The notes: generated from the sequence alone by a model not told the origin. A stretch of DNA of 64,000 nucleotides from Oscillospiraceae bacterium (GCA_910574935.1 CAJTCU010000007.1:1-64000), one strand, 5' to 3'. Shown: positions 1 through 8,051, numbered from the stretch's first letter. Numbers and translations: made by a program.

Positions 1-84
1 CTCTGTGCATACTGGGAATCTTCCTTATACGGCGCAGGATATCTCTCATAACATTCATTCATTTATGCGTCGGCTCCAGCATAA

Positions 85-570
85 TCCCTCTCGGGTTATT
101 CGTTTTTTCCTCCATCCGCTTCTTTCCTATCTTTCGGCGGAGGAGTAATACATATTCAGCCAAAGGATACTATCTTTAGATTGATTCGGTATCCTCGGTC
201 TGGTAGTGACAGAACCCCATACAACCCAGCGTTCCGCGCACATATTTCCGCTAAAGGGAAGATGCCGGTTCCTGTGGGGTATTATCTGATGATTAAGCCG
301 GGAGGGCAGTCTTTCCTCGGAGGAGGATTGTTTGCAAGTTCGTTTCGAGATGCAACCGAAAGGGTCCGCGACTATATTACAGAGTTCGATGAAGAATTTG
401 ATGAAATCATCCACGCGCCGGAGTTTGAGAAATACTTTAGGGTTCAGGGAACATCGCTTTTGAATGTTCCTTCAGGTTATGACAAGGAGCATCCCCAGGC
501 GGAATGGTTAAAGTTCATGAGCAGAATTATACAATTTGAAATAAGTAATTTCTTCTTGTGTCTCACATGA
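85..570 (+). pseudogene. Degraded DUF2461 (TIGR02453-like) gene
   Basis: The frame carries the core of the DUF2461 family: a PKDTIFRL-like stretch near 157-180, then DRTPYNPAFRAHIS, the GYYLMIKPGG and FLGGGLF segments and GYDKEHPQAEWLKF. The family normally has an N-terminal helix block of roughly 60 residues, which is missing because the frame closes upstream at 82-84. After LKFMSR the protein leaves the family pattern and ends in an unrelated tail, so the C-terminus is lost too. The function of intact homologues is not established. No ribosome binding site fits the TTG at 181. I read this as a remnant. Bases 1-84 hold nothing I recognise. Confidence 0.7.
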
Positions 571-739
571 CACAAGGTGATACGCGAAAATAGCAAGGCC
601 GCAGGAGGCTGAAACAAAAGCAATAATTGGCTGTTTCTTGCGGGAAATGTTTGCGCACTTGAGCTATCAATTTGAATAGCCTGAATGCGAAGAAACTCAT
701 GAAAGGATAAGCTAAAATAGAATAGCGTTAGGTGACCCT

Positions 740-1576
740 ATGGAATGGACGCAACGCTTGAACCGATCAATCGAATATATAGAAGCGCATATCACGGAGG
801 AATTAGATTATGAGAAGGTGGCAAAAGTGGCTGGCTGTCCATCCTACTATTTCCAACAGATGTTCCTCTATATGACCAATATGACGCTGCGGGAATACAT
901 ACGGCGTCGTCGGATGTCCCTTGCAGCCGTAGAGCTGCAAAAGGATAGCGGGAAGGTAATAGATATTGCAATAAAATACCGGTATGAATCTCCAACTGCT
1001 TTTACCCGGGCATTTAAAAGCTTTCATGGTGTGGTGCCGTCTGTCCTGAAGACAGAGAACAGCCCGCTGCAGGCTTTTCCGCCAATTCAGTTTCATGTAT
1101 CCATGGACGGAGGGCAGCCATTGAAATTCAGAGTAGAGGAAAAAGCTGCGTTTCGTGTGGTGGGGATTTCTTGCCCGCTGAATGCGGAACTTACCCAAAA
1201 CTTTGAAAGGATTCCTACAATATGGGATACGGTTCTTTCCGATGGAACACTTGCAAAACTGAGTGCCTTACAGGAAAGGAAACCGCAGGGACTATTGGGT
1301 ATCAGTATCCATCATACGGAAAGCTGGAAATATATGATTGCAGTTCGCTCAGACAGGCAAGCTGATGTTTTTGAAGAATATCTGATTCCAGCGTGCAAAT
1401 GGGCGATTTTCGAGGGGCAGGGTACAAACCATTCCCTGCAGGAGTTGGAAAAGCGCGTTATCACAGAATGGCTTCCCACTTCTGGCTATACATATGCGAA
1501 TTCGCCGGATATAGAGGTATATAACAAAGCCGATCCCAAGAATACAGTTTATGAATACTGGATTCCAATCGTATAA
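740..1576 (+). CDS. AraC-family regulator with GyrI-like effector domain
   Basis: A 278-residue transcription regulator. The first 100 or so residues form the double helix-turn-helix of AraC/XylS proteins (YIEAHITEELDYEKVAK, then IDIAIKYRYESPTAFTRAFKSFHG). The remaining part, from about residue 120, fits the GyrI-like small-molecule binding domain, ending EYWIPIV as these proteins often do. Such proteins usually sense a hydrophobic or cationic compound and act on nearby transport or resistance genes. The start is ATG 740 with an AGGTGA element just upstream. Bases 571-739 are non-coding and have a TAAAAT-like -10 near 713. The small lipoprotein gene follows 75 bases downstream. Confidence 0.88.
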   Translation: MEWTQRLNRSIEYIEAHITEELDYEKVAKVAGCPSYYFQQMFLYMTNMTLREYIRRRRMSLAAVELQKDSGKVIDIAIKYRYESPTAFTRAFKSFHGVVPSVLKTENSPLQAFPPIQFHVSMDGGQPLKFRVEEKAAFRVVGISCPLNAELTQNFERIPTIWDTVLSDGTLAKLSALQERKPQGLLGISIHHTESWKYMIAVRSDRQADVFEEYLIPACKWAIFEGQGTNHSLQELEKRVITEWLPTSGYTYANSPDIEVYNKADPKNTVYEYWIPIV

Positions 1577-1651
1577 CAGTGATAGCCTTTCTGTTTTCAG
1601 TATCTCATTTATATCCTCAATACATTCTTTGCAATCAAGGAGGTATCATGA

Positions 1652-1960
1652 ATGACTAAAAAAATTGCAGCCCTTGTAGCTGCGCTGGTGCTTGTACTAA
1701 TAAGCGCTGCGGCCTGTGCCGCAAATGAGGATAGGGGCTTGGTTCAAAGCAGCTCGGTGAGCGAAAATCAGTCTATAACCCAAAGCAGTCAGCAGACAAG
1801 CACGGGTACTGGTGAGCAGGGAAACGGGGCTGGTGAGCCAGAGGTAATTCAGAAACAGATCGAGAGAGAGACACAGAAAATGAAGGAAGAGGGAGTCGTA
1901 GACAAAAACGGCAGGCCGGCGCCAGGCGTCGACCTGAACGATTATCCCGGGCTTGGATGA
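1652..1960 (+). CDS. Small secreted lipoprotein of unknown function
   Basis: A 102-residue protein with a charged N-terminus (MTKK), a hydrophobic run and a lipobox ending SAAAC near residue 21, so it should be exported, lipidated and anchored to the outer face of the membrane. The mature part is rich in Ser, Gln and Gly, consistent with a flexible linker, followed by a charged segment (RETQKMKEEGVVDKNGRPAPGVDLNDYPGL). No family is recognised. An AAGGAGG sequence precedes the start. An ATG at 1648 in another frame meets a stop after three codons, so 1652 is the better start. Confidence 0.7.
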   Translation: MTKKIAALVAALVLVLISAAACAANEDRGLVQSSSVSENQSITQSSQQTSTGTGEQGNGAGEPEVIQKQIERETQKMKEEGVVDKNGRPAPGVDLNDYPGLG

Positions 1961-2018
1961 GCTCAGGCTGAATTGATTTGCAAGAGCGGGTATTAAGTCG
2001 GGAGGATGGGAGGTTAAT

Positions 2019-2159
2019 ATGAATGAGATACTGAAAGCAGAAAGGCTGTCAAAGACTTACGGGAAAAGCATTGCTGTCAGTGAAGTCAGTTTGACGGTGA
2101 GGCAAGGAGATAGATACGGTCTTATCGGAAAAAATGGCGCCGGAAAGACTATCCGGTAG
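2019..2159 (+). pseudogene. ABC transporter ATPase, N-terminal fragment
   Basis: A clear ABC ATPase beginning: NEILKAERLSKTYGK, then VRQGDRYGLIGKNGAGKT, which is the Walker A loop. The frame stops at a TAG only three residues after Walker A, 46 codons in. The ATG 2019 has a good GGGAGG site. The Q-loop, signature, Walker B and H-loop are all missing. The following bases are in the body of an unrelated acetyltransferase reading frame, so this looks like one end of a deletion rather than simple decay. Confidence 0.85.
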
Positions 2160-2932
2160 ATTTCGATATCTGGGAAAAGTCCTTTCTTCACGATATAGAT
2201 GGAAAAGGGAAAACGCTGTTTAAAGAATTAACGGTAAAAGGCGCCTATCTGGAAAATGAATTGGTCGGTTTCGTTCAGTATGGCAGAACCTCATTGGGAT
2301 TCGATAAGGATGGAAAAATATCTGAGAGAATATCCTATCCGGTTATTCGTTCACTGTACTTTAATCGGGATTTGCAGGAGGTTGGCGCAGCACTTCTCAA
2401 TGAAGCGCTAAAGGATTTTGGAGATGACTCTGAAATTATATATGCATTTTATCATTACTTCGGAATGTCCTGCTACGCAAGGCATGGCAAGCTGTTTGAA
2501 AACTGCTCTCATATCAGTACTCTGTTGTTGCAGCTTGGGTTTCAAATTGAGCATGAGAATGTGTTTTACTCTTCTGTGCCAGAGGCTGCCCACGATGAGG
2601 GTGTTGCCATGCGATGGCATGAGGTGAGTACTGGTAGACAGCAATATGGCGAGTTTCTCATTGATTCCAATCCGATAGGAGAGTGTGAAATTCACTATCT
2701 GGAACAACCGGGTATTGCATATCTGCGATGGATATATGTCAAAGAGGGATTGCAGGGAAATGGAATTGGGGCAATGTGTATGTGCAGCCTGAAAAACTTT
2801 CTGTATAAGAAAGGAATCCGAAAGCTTGATACAGATACGGCTTTGACGAATGTAGGTGCACAGCACTTTTATGAGAAGAACGGCTTTGTGAGAAAAGGGG
2901 TCTCAAGGAGTTTCTATTTGGAGAATGACTGA
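2150..2932 (+). pseudogene. GNAT acetyltransferase, 5'-truncated by fusion to ABC fragment
   Basis: The GNAT frame is open from about 2150 (YPVDFDIWEKSFLHD) to 2932, but no start codon with a ribosome binding site exists at its left end because it runs directly into the ABC ATPase fragment. The C-terminal half has the acetyl-CoA binding pattern: LRWIYVKEGLQGNGIGAMC followed by FYEKNGFVRKGVS. A TTG at 2261 could in principle give a 223-residue product, but it has no ribosome binding site and lies inside the N-terminal domain. The acetyl-CoA fold itself is intact, so residual function cannot be excluded. Confidence 0.7.
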
Positions 2933-2950
2933 AGTGGCTAGGAGGAAAAC

Positions 2951-3463
2951 ATGAATTGTTCAGAGGTAATAGCAGAATTAAAGATACGGGCGTCTGAGAA
3001 ATATAAAGCGAACGTGGTGCGTATGGGGATTCCGGAGCAGTATAGTCTTGGTGTATCAACGGCAGAGGTCAGAAGCCTTGCCAAAAAGATGCAGAAGTCA
3101 AATGAGCTGGCTCTTGGGCTGTGGGTAACGGGATATCATGAGGCGCGGCTGTTGGCTGTATTATTGATGGATCCGAAAGGAATGACAAAAGACGGTGTAG
3201 AACAACTGATAGGAGATGTTATATCCTGGGATTTATGCGACCATTTGTGCAAGAATCTTTTAATTAAGATGGATTGCCGGAGCGCCCTGATAGAAGGGTG
3301 GATTACTTCATCGCAGACATATAGGAAACGGGCGGCATTCACATTGATTGCATCGTCTGTGGTCCATGACAAAAAGCTTACAGATGATATGTTGGACTAT
3401 TATCTTGGATTGATAGCCAGGTATTCAGATGACGAGCGGGAACATGCAAAAAAGGCAGCATAG
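2951..3463 (+). pseudogene. AlkD-like DNA alkylation repair protein, C-terminally truncated
   Basis: The 170 residues match the HEAT-like repeat DNA glycosylase family (DNA alkylation repair enzyme): GIPEQYSLGVSTAEVRSLAKK, HEARLLAVLL, ISWDLCDHLC and YRKRAAFTLIASSVVHDKK. Family members usually reach about 220-240 residues. Here the frame breaks after EREHAKKAA, where a KKA.SWALRQIG-type segment is expected. The stop lies at the junction with an IS110-type transposase fragment in opposite orientation. ATG 2951 has a good AGGAGG site, so the start is original. The missing last repeats probably abolish DNA binding. Confidence 0.75.
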
Positions 3464-3535
3464 CAGTTCTTACCGCTACGGTACTCCAACCCTTGGAAAC
3501 ATCCACTCCCACAGCATACATTTTGGAATCCTCCT
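3464..3535 (-). mobile_element. IS110-family transposase, N-terminal fragment
   Basis: Read on the minus strand from ATG 3521, the first 20 codons give MYAVGVDVSKGWSTVAVRTA, typical of the DEDD-type IS110 transposase N-terminus with its first catalytic aspartate. An AGGAGG site lies eight bases before the ATG. The frame runs straight into the broken end of the alkD-like gene at about 3463, so only the very start of the transposase and perhaps its upstream end remain. Bases 3536-3795 may be the rest of the element's left end. They have no good frame and I see no terminal repeat. Confidence 0.6.
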
Positions 3536-3795
3536 GATACCTTGATTACAACGGTAATCCATCCTTTTCTCATCACCGATTCTATCTGTTTGCTGACTCG
3601 AGCGGCTGCTCTACCTGCACAAATCGAACGCTGCGAATGGGGGATGGCAGACGGACTTTCAACCGAGCGTTTCGCTCTTGGAGCATCTCGCCAGACCATT
3701 GCCCTTCCATTCTAACAGCTTTGCCATGAGATGTCCCTCGCCTGTGGTTGGCTGCCACTTACATGGGGCAAATATATTGTAACAGGAGTATTTAG

Positions 3796-3987
3796 ATGAA
3801 ACATGTATGTACGCTTATATCCGTGGCAGACATTAACGCTGCGAGAAAATTTTACGAGGATCTTTTCGGGCTGGAGGTGTTTCAGGATTACGGAAAGAAC
3901 ATCGCCTTTACCTGCGGCCTGGCACTGCAACAGGATTTTGATGATTTTCTGAACAAGTTGAAGCAGTACCCGGACACTGAAAGATAA
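3796..3987 (+). pseudogene. VOC (glyoxalase/bleomycin-resistance fold) gene with internal deletion
   Basis: The N-terminus is a normal VOC domain (CTLISVADINAARKFYEDLFGLEVFQDYGKNI, about 32 residues in), with an AACAGGAG site upstream. After ALQQDF the sequence jumps to DDFLNKLKQYP, which in relatives lies some 35 residues later. The protein then ends at DTER instead of completing the second beta-alpha-beta-beta-beta module. Only 63 of about 120 residues are left, so the metal or substrate pocket cannot form. I infer an internal deletion plus a 3' truncation. Confidence 0.7.
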
Positions 3988-4017
3988 TTGAAAATGTGGA
4001 TTGGGAGGACTTGAAAA

Positions 4018-4536
4018 ATGAAGTGCAGAATAAGAAAATGGGAGCTATCAGACGCAAAAGATTTGGCGGCTACGCTTTCGAATAAGAAAGTACAAGATAA
4101 TCTTCGTGATGGTTTGCCCTATCCCTACACCGAGCAGGATGGAAAAGAGTTTATTTCTGCTATGCTTTCCGCGGATGAAAACGAAACCTATGCTTTTGCT
4201 ATTACCGTAGATAATATGGTAATTGGCAGTATTGGCATTTTTCGGCAGGGTAATATTCATAGGCAAACCGCCGAGTTAGGATATTATATTGCCGAAGAAT
4301 ATTGGGGCAAAGGCATTGTAACCGAAGCTGTTAAGCAAATATGTGAGTACGTTTTTAGTGAAAGTGACATTATCCGTATTTATGCCGAGCCGTTTGCTTA
4401 TAATATGGCATCTTGCAGGGTGCTTGAAAAAGCAGGGTTTCAATATGAGGGTACATTGAGAAGTAATGCTGTGAAAAATGGTAAGGTAATTGATATGAAA
4501 ATGTACTCTTTGTTAAAAGAAGAAATAAAGGGGTAA
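4018..4536 (+). CDS. GNAT acetyltransferase, RimJ/RimL type
   Basis: An intact 172-residue N-acetyltransferase. The order of elements fits the RimJ/RimL group: an RIRKWELSDAKDLAATLSN start, IGSIGIFRQ strand, ELGYYIAEEYWGKGIVTEAVKQIC (acetyl-CoA pyrophosphate loop), and IYAEPFAYNMASCRVLEKAGFQYEGTLR near the end. These enzymes acetylate protein N-termini or small amines; the substrate here is unknown. ATG 4018 has a GGGAGG element 9 bases upstream. It is the best-preserved gene in a stretch of broken neighbours. Confidence 0.85.
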   Translation: MKCRIRKWELSDAKDLAATLSNKKVQDNLRDGLPYPYTEQDGKEFISAMLSADENETYAFAITVDNMVIGSIGIFRQGNIHRQTAELGYYIAEEYWGKGIVTEAVKQICEYVFSESDIIRIYAEPFAYNMASCRVLEKAGFQYEGTLRSNAVKNGKVIDMKMYSLLKEEIKG

Positions 4537-4538
4537 GC

Positions 4539-4646
4539 ATGGAGTATCAAATTAGGGAAATCAGAGAAAATGAATATCCAATGTTTATCAAAATAGTTCG
4601 GAACTCGAAAGGAGTATGCAGACGATGGATAACTGATTTACAATAG
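4539..4646 (+). pseudogene. GNAT-like N-terminal fragment
   Basis: Starting two bases after the previous stop, an ATG frame gives MEYQIREIRENEYPMFIKI, which resembles the start of a small GNAT protein. It loses any such similarity after about 22 residues, where the sequence becomes the leader of an MBL-fold remnant, and stops at 35 codons. Too short to fold alone. The family assignment is tentative. Confidence 0.4.
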
Positions 4647-4837
4647 ATAGAGTAGATGATAATACTTGTATTATCAGTGAATATCGACATTGGGAAGAAA
4701 CTTATTGCTATTTATTAAATGGAAGCGAGCGAAGCTTACTTATTGACACAGGACTCGGCATTTCAAACATATACGGTGAAGTTATAAAATTCACAAATAA
4801 GTCTATTACGGCAGTTGCAACACACATTCAGCGGTAG
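4625..4837 (+). pseudogene. MBL-fold metallohydrolase, N-terminal fragment with nonsense codon
   Basis: From ATG 4625 (GGAG ten bases upstream) the frame reads M-D-N, then a TGA at 4634, then FTIDRVDDNTCIISEYRHW, ETYCYLLNG and SLLIDTGLGISNIY, a clear metallo-beta-lactamase-fold beginning. It ends with AVATHIQR just where the zinc-binding THxHxDH motif should appear. Homologues as I recall them have Trp at the TGA position, which would be a single G-to-A change. The catalytic part is absent, so the gene is dead. Confidence 0.65.
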
Positions 4838-4878
4838 GCGAATAAGCAAATCGGGAGTTGCAGAAGGAAAATTACAGC

Positions 4879-5337
4879 ATGGAAATAATAGCATATGAAA
4901 TGAAATATGTGAAAGATGATATTGAAAAAAGCAATATCTTGTGTATTCCTTTTGAGCAAAAGTATTTTGAACAATACATGAAAATATATAATACTTGCTT
5001 TTATGAAATGCGAAAATCTCTTGCTATTGAGCCTTACAATTTTTTGAATGATTATAAGCAAGTTCGTGAAAAAAGCAAGGATATTTTCTTGCTTGTAAGT
5101 GGGGAAGAAATGATTGGTTCGATTGCCTGTTATGGAAACGAAATAGACGATTTGGTCGTCAATAAGGAATTTCAAAATAGGGGATATGGAAAACAACTTT
5201 TATTATGGGGAATGAACCATATTCGCCAAACTAGTAATGAGCCTATTGTGTTACATGTTGCTAAATGGAATGATAAAGCTTTCATGCTGTACAAAAAAGT
5301 AGGATTTGTTCTTACAAATACCGTGAGAGTACGTTAA
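4879..5337 (+). CDS. GNAT-family N-acetyltransferase
   Basis: About 152 residues from ATG 4879. Upstream there is a GAAGGA site, which favours this start over the in-frame TTG at 4858. The C-terminal half shows the acetyl-CoA fold: IGSIACYGNEIDDLVVNKEF, QNRGYGKQLLLWGMNHIR and WNDKAFMLYKKVGFVLT. The N-terminal half (CIPFEQKYFEQYMKIYNTCFYEMRKS) is typical of GNATs acting on small amines or peptides; the substrate is unknown. Base composition is AT-rich compared with the core genome to the right. Confidence 0.8.
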   Translation: MEIIAYEMKYVKDDIEKSNILCIPFEQKYFEQYMKIYNTCFYEMRKSLAIEPYNFLNDYKQVREKSKDIFLLVSGEEMIGSIACYGNEIDDLVVNKEFQNRGYGKQLLLWGMNHIRQTSNEPIVLHVAKWNDKAFMLYKKVGFVLTNTVRVR

Positions 5338-5361
5338 ATTCCCATTTGTGGAGGAGATGGT

Positions 5362-5454
5362 GTGCTTGAAAATAAACCCTCTCAATCAATTATGACTGAA
5401 TTACTTGGACAATCCTTGTATGAAGTTTGGCAAGCGTTATGTTTTAGCAAATGA
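5362..5454 (+). pseudogene. Possible DUF3788-like fragment
   Basis: A GTG with GGAGGAG just upstream opens a 30-codon frame (LENKPSQSIMTELLGQSLYEVW). It resembles the N-terminus of DUF3788-type proteins, but then stops. Bases 5455-5572 contain a further short open stretch in another frame and a GCAGTC/GACTGC stem near 5545-5565 followed by a T-rich run. Identification is weak. Confidence 0.3.
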
Positions 5455-5572
5455 ACCGTACCCTGATACATATTTTGATTTCCGCATTGCACAAGAGTCA
5501 CTGTAGTACGCTTCGGATTCAATTCTAAAGTATAGTGGTTCGGAGCTGCAGTCTTAGACTGCACTGCCTTTT

Positions 5573-6139
5573 TTAGCCTGTATGCACAAGTTCGGGCATC
5601 TCATTATGCAGATAATCCAACGCCGCAGCAGTATCCGTAGCCCACAGGAGCATTTTATCCTTTGGCAGAATAACCGGCATTCGGTTGTGTATTGCCTTCA
5701 TGGAATTGTTTGCGGCAGTAGTAAGGATTACATATCTCCGGATTCCATCATATTCTTTGCAGAGCCCAGCCATATACAGCGTTTGCTCACCGGGCAGACG
5801 GAAAAGATACTTTTTCTTCTGTTCGTCCCATTCGTAAAAACCTGTGCTTGGTACAACGCATCGGTTTGCAAATAAACTCTGCCGAAAGGTTTTCTTTTCC
5901 TCTGCTGTTTCAGCGCGTGCGTTGATGATTACACCGCTTCCTGTGAATTTTGGAAATCCCCAGACAAGAGGTTTCGGGCTTAGGTCTTTACCGTCTATTG
6001 TCAGAACCGGAACTGTATTAGTCGGGAATATTTCTCCGGTCCGTATCGGATGGCCGGGATATTTTCGATTTATTTCTGCAAGGATTTCCCCAATCTCTTC
6101 ATTGTCCTGTTCATCAAATAAAGAATACCGTCCGCACAT
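5573..6139 (-). CDS. SOS response-associated peptidase (SRAP/HMCES/YedK)
   Basis: A 188-residue SRAP protein. The family caps abasic sites in single-stranded DNA by a covalent thiazolidine link through Cys2. The protein read from ATG 6139 begins MCGRYS, so Cys2 becomes N-terminal after Met removal; a longer frame start at 6163 would bury it and is rejected. Other motifs are INARAET, the STGFYEWDE segment with the catalytic Glu, and AIHNRMPVIL with the conserved His. The stop of the upstream small gene overlaps this ATG (TAATG), which implies coupled translation. The neighbouring Y-family polymerase supports a DNA-damage role. Confidence 0.93.
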   Translation of the reverse strand: MCGRYSLFDEQDNEEIGEILAEINRKYPGHPIRTGEIFPTNTVPVLTIDGKDLSPKPLVWGFPKFTGSGVIINARAETAEEKKTFRQSLFANRCVVPSTGFYEWDEQKKKYLFRLPGEQTLYMAGLCKEYDGIRRYVILTTAANNSMKAIHNRMPVILPKDKMLLWATDTAAALDYLHNEMPELVHTG

Positions 6140-6378
6140 TATTCTTTTGCCTCCACAAACCATTTGGGTTCTTCATAATATAAATAGCTTTGTTTGCCGC
6201 CTATTTTTACTGTATATCGTATTCCTATTCCGCCGGCTTTCAAAGAAGCTGCCTTGCGAACATCCAGCACACGGTCTATTTCGTACACCGTGCCATCCTC
6301 CCATAAGAGGGAGAGTGGTGTTATTTTGCCCTCAGTATCGAACTTAGCCGTCACTTCAACAAACACTTTTCTTGCCAT
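6139..6378 (-). CDS. Small hypothetical protein coupled to SRAP gene
   Basis: A 79-residue protein starting MARKVFVEVTAKFDTEGK, preceded by a GGGGTG site. The sequence alternates beta-strand-like segments (ITPLSLLWEDGTVYEIDRVLDVRK, IRYTVKIGG, SYLYYEEPKWFVE), suggesting a compact all-beta fold. No named family is recognised. It lies directly upstream of the SRAP gene with a one-base stop/start overlap, so it is probably expressed with it and may act in the same DNA-damage process. That link is inference from context. Bases 6385-6520 upstream hold its presumed promoter region. Confidence 0.7.
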   Translation of the reverse strand: MARKVFVEVTAKFDTEGKITPLSLLWEDGTVYEIDRVLDVRKAASLKAGGIGIRYTVKIGGKQSYLYYEEPKWFVEAKE

Positions 6379-6520
6379 ATACACACCCCAATCATAGTAT
6401 TCCGATTTCTGGGAACATTATTCGGTATAACAGAAATGAGGTATTTGAATGGCCGCTAGGCGGAGCTACAAACGGTAAAAAGCGACTGCGTGTTGACAAG
6501 CTGCCGGAGGAATGTATAGA

Positions 6521-6556
6521 AAATTAACCGTCCTGTTCAATGAGGACGGTTAATTT
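6521..6556. terminator. Long hairpin overlapping the polymerase stop codon
   Basis: Arms 6521-6534 and 6543-6556 are perfectly complementary over 14 bases (AAATTAACCGTCCT) around an 8-base loop. A T-rich run follows on the plus strand and a weaker one on the minus. The stop codon of the Y-family polymerase (6550-6552) lies inside the right arm, so the hairpin begins before translation ends. Confidence 0.7.
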
Positions 6557-7794
6557 TTAAAAAAGGATTCCGGATGAATGATATGATCTTCTTTTGGGTT
6601 TATCGAGGAGAGCTGTTTGTCAGAGAGCAGAAGGCCTGTCTGTATGGAAAAATTCCCGAACCGGGTTCGGATGTTGTCTATTGCGCTTTCCAATGTCTCC
6701 TGCTTTTGAATAGTTGAGATTTCCGGTAATAAAGAAAGCTGCTCATATTCATTCAGCGATAAATTACAGGCACGGACACTGAGCGACCGGACAGGCTTGC
6801 CGGATGTGTGATTGCGCTTATAAAGCTCAAATGATTTTTGCAGTAATGCCTTAGCGGTTCTGTTCGGGGAGGATAGTTTGCCCTGCCGCTCGTAGCTGCA
6901 CAATTCATTATCCCGGACACCAATCTGTACCGTATTACAGACAAATCCATATTCGCGCATCCGAGAGGATACGCTTTCGCAAAGCACCATAAGCGTGATG
7001 CGGATGTCTTCATCGGTAATCAGGTCGCGTGGGGCAGTTGTGCTGTTGCCAATAGATTTAATCAGAGATTTTGCTCCAATATTTGATACCGGAGAGGTAT
7101 CCAGTCCATTGGCAAACATCCATAGCATCAAACCGTTTTGTCCGAGCATATTTTGCAGAAGTTTCTGATCTGCCTGCGCAAGATCTCCGATAGTGTGGAT
7201 TCCGTACCGCTTTAGTTTATTGTGTGTTGCGCGTCCTACATACAGAAGATCATTTACGGGCAAAGGCCAGACAACATCACGGAAGTGATCGCTTGAAATG
7301 ATCGTTGTCGCATCCGGCTTTTTCATGTCGCTGCCGAGTTTTGCGAATATTTTATTATAGCTTACCCCGACGGAAGCGGTTACACCAAGTTCAAATTTAA
7401 TCCGTTTTCGCAGTTCATTTGCAATTCTCCGACCATCACCGAACAGATGCGTACTACCTGTGACATCCAGCCAGCATTCGTCAAGGCCATATGGCTCTAC
7501 CTGATCGGTATATTCACTGTAGATTTCTTTTGCAATCTGGGAGTATTTCATATACAGATCATAGTGCGGCGGAACGAATATAATATCTGGACATTTCTGT
7601 TTTGCCATCCACAATGGGTTTCCCGTAGCAACACCGCAGGCTTTGGCTTCATAATTTTTTGCCAGTACAATTCCATGCCTGGCTTCCGGATCCCCGGCAA
7701 CCGCGACAGGCTTTCCTCGTAATGAGGGGTTATATAAACACTCTACAGAGGCGTAAAAGTTGTTTAAATCTGAGTGTAGGATTACCCTTTCCAT
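6550..7794 (-). CDS. Y-family translesion DNA polymerase (DinB/UmuC type)
   Basis: A 414-residue lesion-bypass polymerase. HSDLNNFYASVE holds the first metal-binding aspartate, YGLDECWLDVTG the second acidic pair, and GVTASVGVSYNKIFAKLGSDMKKPD the palm motif that ends the catalytic core. The little-finger domain covers about residues 240-350. The C-terminus lacks a clear beta-clamp motif, though QLSLLP near residue 358 could serve. ATG 7794 follows AGGAGAT. Just upstream on the same strand are a TATAAT and a LexA-like box, indicating SOS control. It may be DNA polymerase IV or an accessory UmuC-like enzyme. Confidence 0.93.
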   Translation of the reverse strand: MERVILHSDLNNFYASVECLYNPSLRGKPVAVAGDPEARHGIVLAKNYEAKACGVATGNPLWMAKQKCPDIIFVPPHYDLYMKYSQIAKEIYSEYTDQVEPYGLDECWLDVTGSTHLFGDGRRIANELRKRIKFELGVTASVGVSYNKIFAKLGSDMKKPDATTIISSDHFRDVVWPLPVNDLLYVGRATHNKLKRYGIHTIGDLAQADQKLLQNMLGQNGLMLWMFANGLDTSPVSNIGAKSLIKSIGNSTTAPRDLITDEDIRITLMVLCESVSSRMREYGFVCNTVQIGVRDNELCSYERQGKLSSPNRTAKALLQKSFELYKRNHTSGKPVRSLSVRACNLSLNEYEQLSLLPEISTIQKQETLESAIDNIRTRFGNFSIQTGLLLSDKQLSSINPKEDHIIHPESFFKN

Positions 7795-7812
7795 AGATAT
7801 CTCCTATTATAA

Positions 7813-7826
7813 AGAACATGCGTTTT
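7813..7826. promoter_or_regulatory. LexA/DinR-type SOS box upstream of Y-family polymerase
   Basis: AGAACATGCGTTTT fits the Gram-positive LexA consensus CGAACRNRYGTTYC at 11 or 12 positions, including the GAAC/GTT half sites and RNRY centre. It lies between the TATAAT (about 7831-7842, minus strand) and the ribosome binding site, where LexA would block transcription. Confidence 0.6.
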
Positions 7827-7985
7827 GTTATATTATACATTGCGTTGCAGGGCGATTCTACCGGTAATTTATGGGGATAAAATAGCATGGGGCCATATGC
7901 AATCTGTCCATGCCTATAAATTGGAACAAAGATGGCAGAGCAGTGCCGATGGCACGAGAAACGAACTCAATCGCTCACAAGTGTA

Positions 7986-8014
7986 TTGACAATATACTTC
8001 TAGGGAAGTATAAT
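7986..8014 (+). promoter_or_regulatory. Consensus sigma-A promoter with palindromic operator
   Basis: TTGACA (7986-7991), exactly 17 bases, TATAAT (8009-8014): a near-perfect housekeeping promoter. Nearly the whole spacer plus half the -10 is a perfect palindrome, TATACTTC-TAGG-GAAGTATA (7993-8012). A further half site, AGAAGTAT, lies at 8031-8038. A repressor bound here would shut the promoter. The HTH protein encoded second in the operon is the obvious candidate. Confidence 0.85.
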
Positions 8015-8051
8015 AAGGCTATAACTCTGCAGAAGTATGGAGGATGGTGAG

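Noticed and set aside
6385-6520. Short plus-strand open stretch ending at about 6528
   Set aside because: No start or ribosome site; lies in the presumed promoter region of the SRAP pair and matches nothing known to me.
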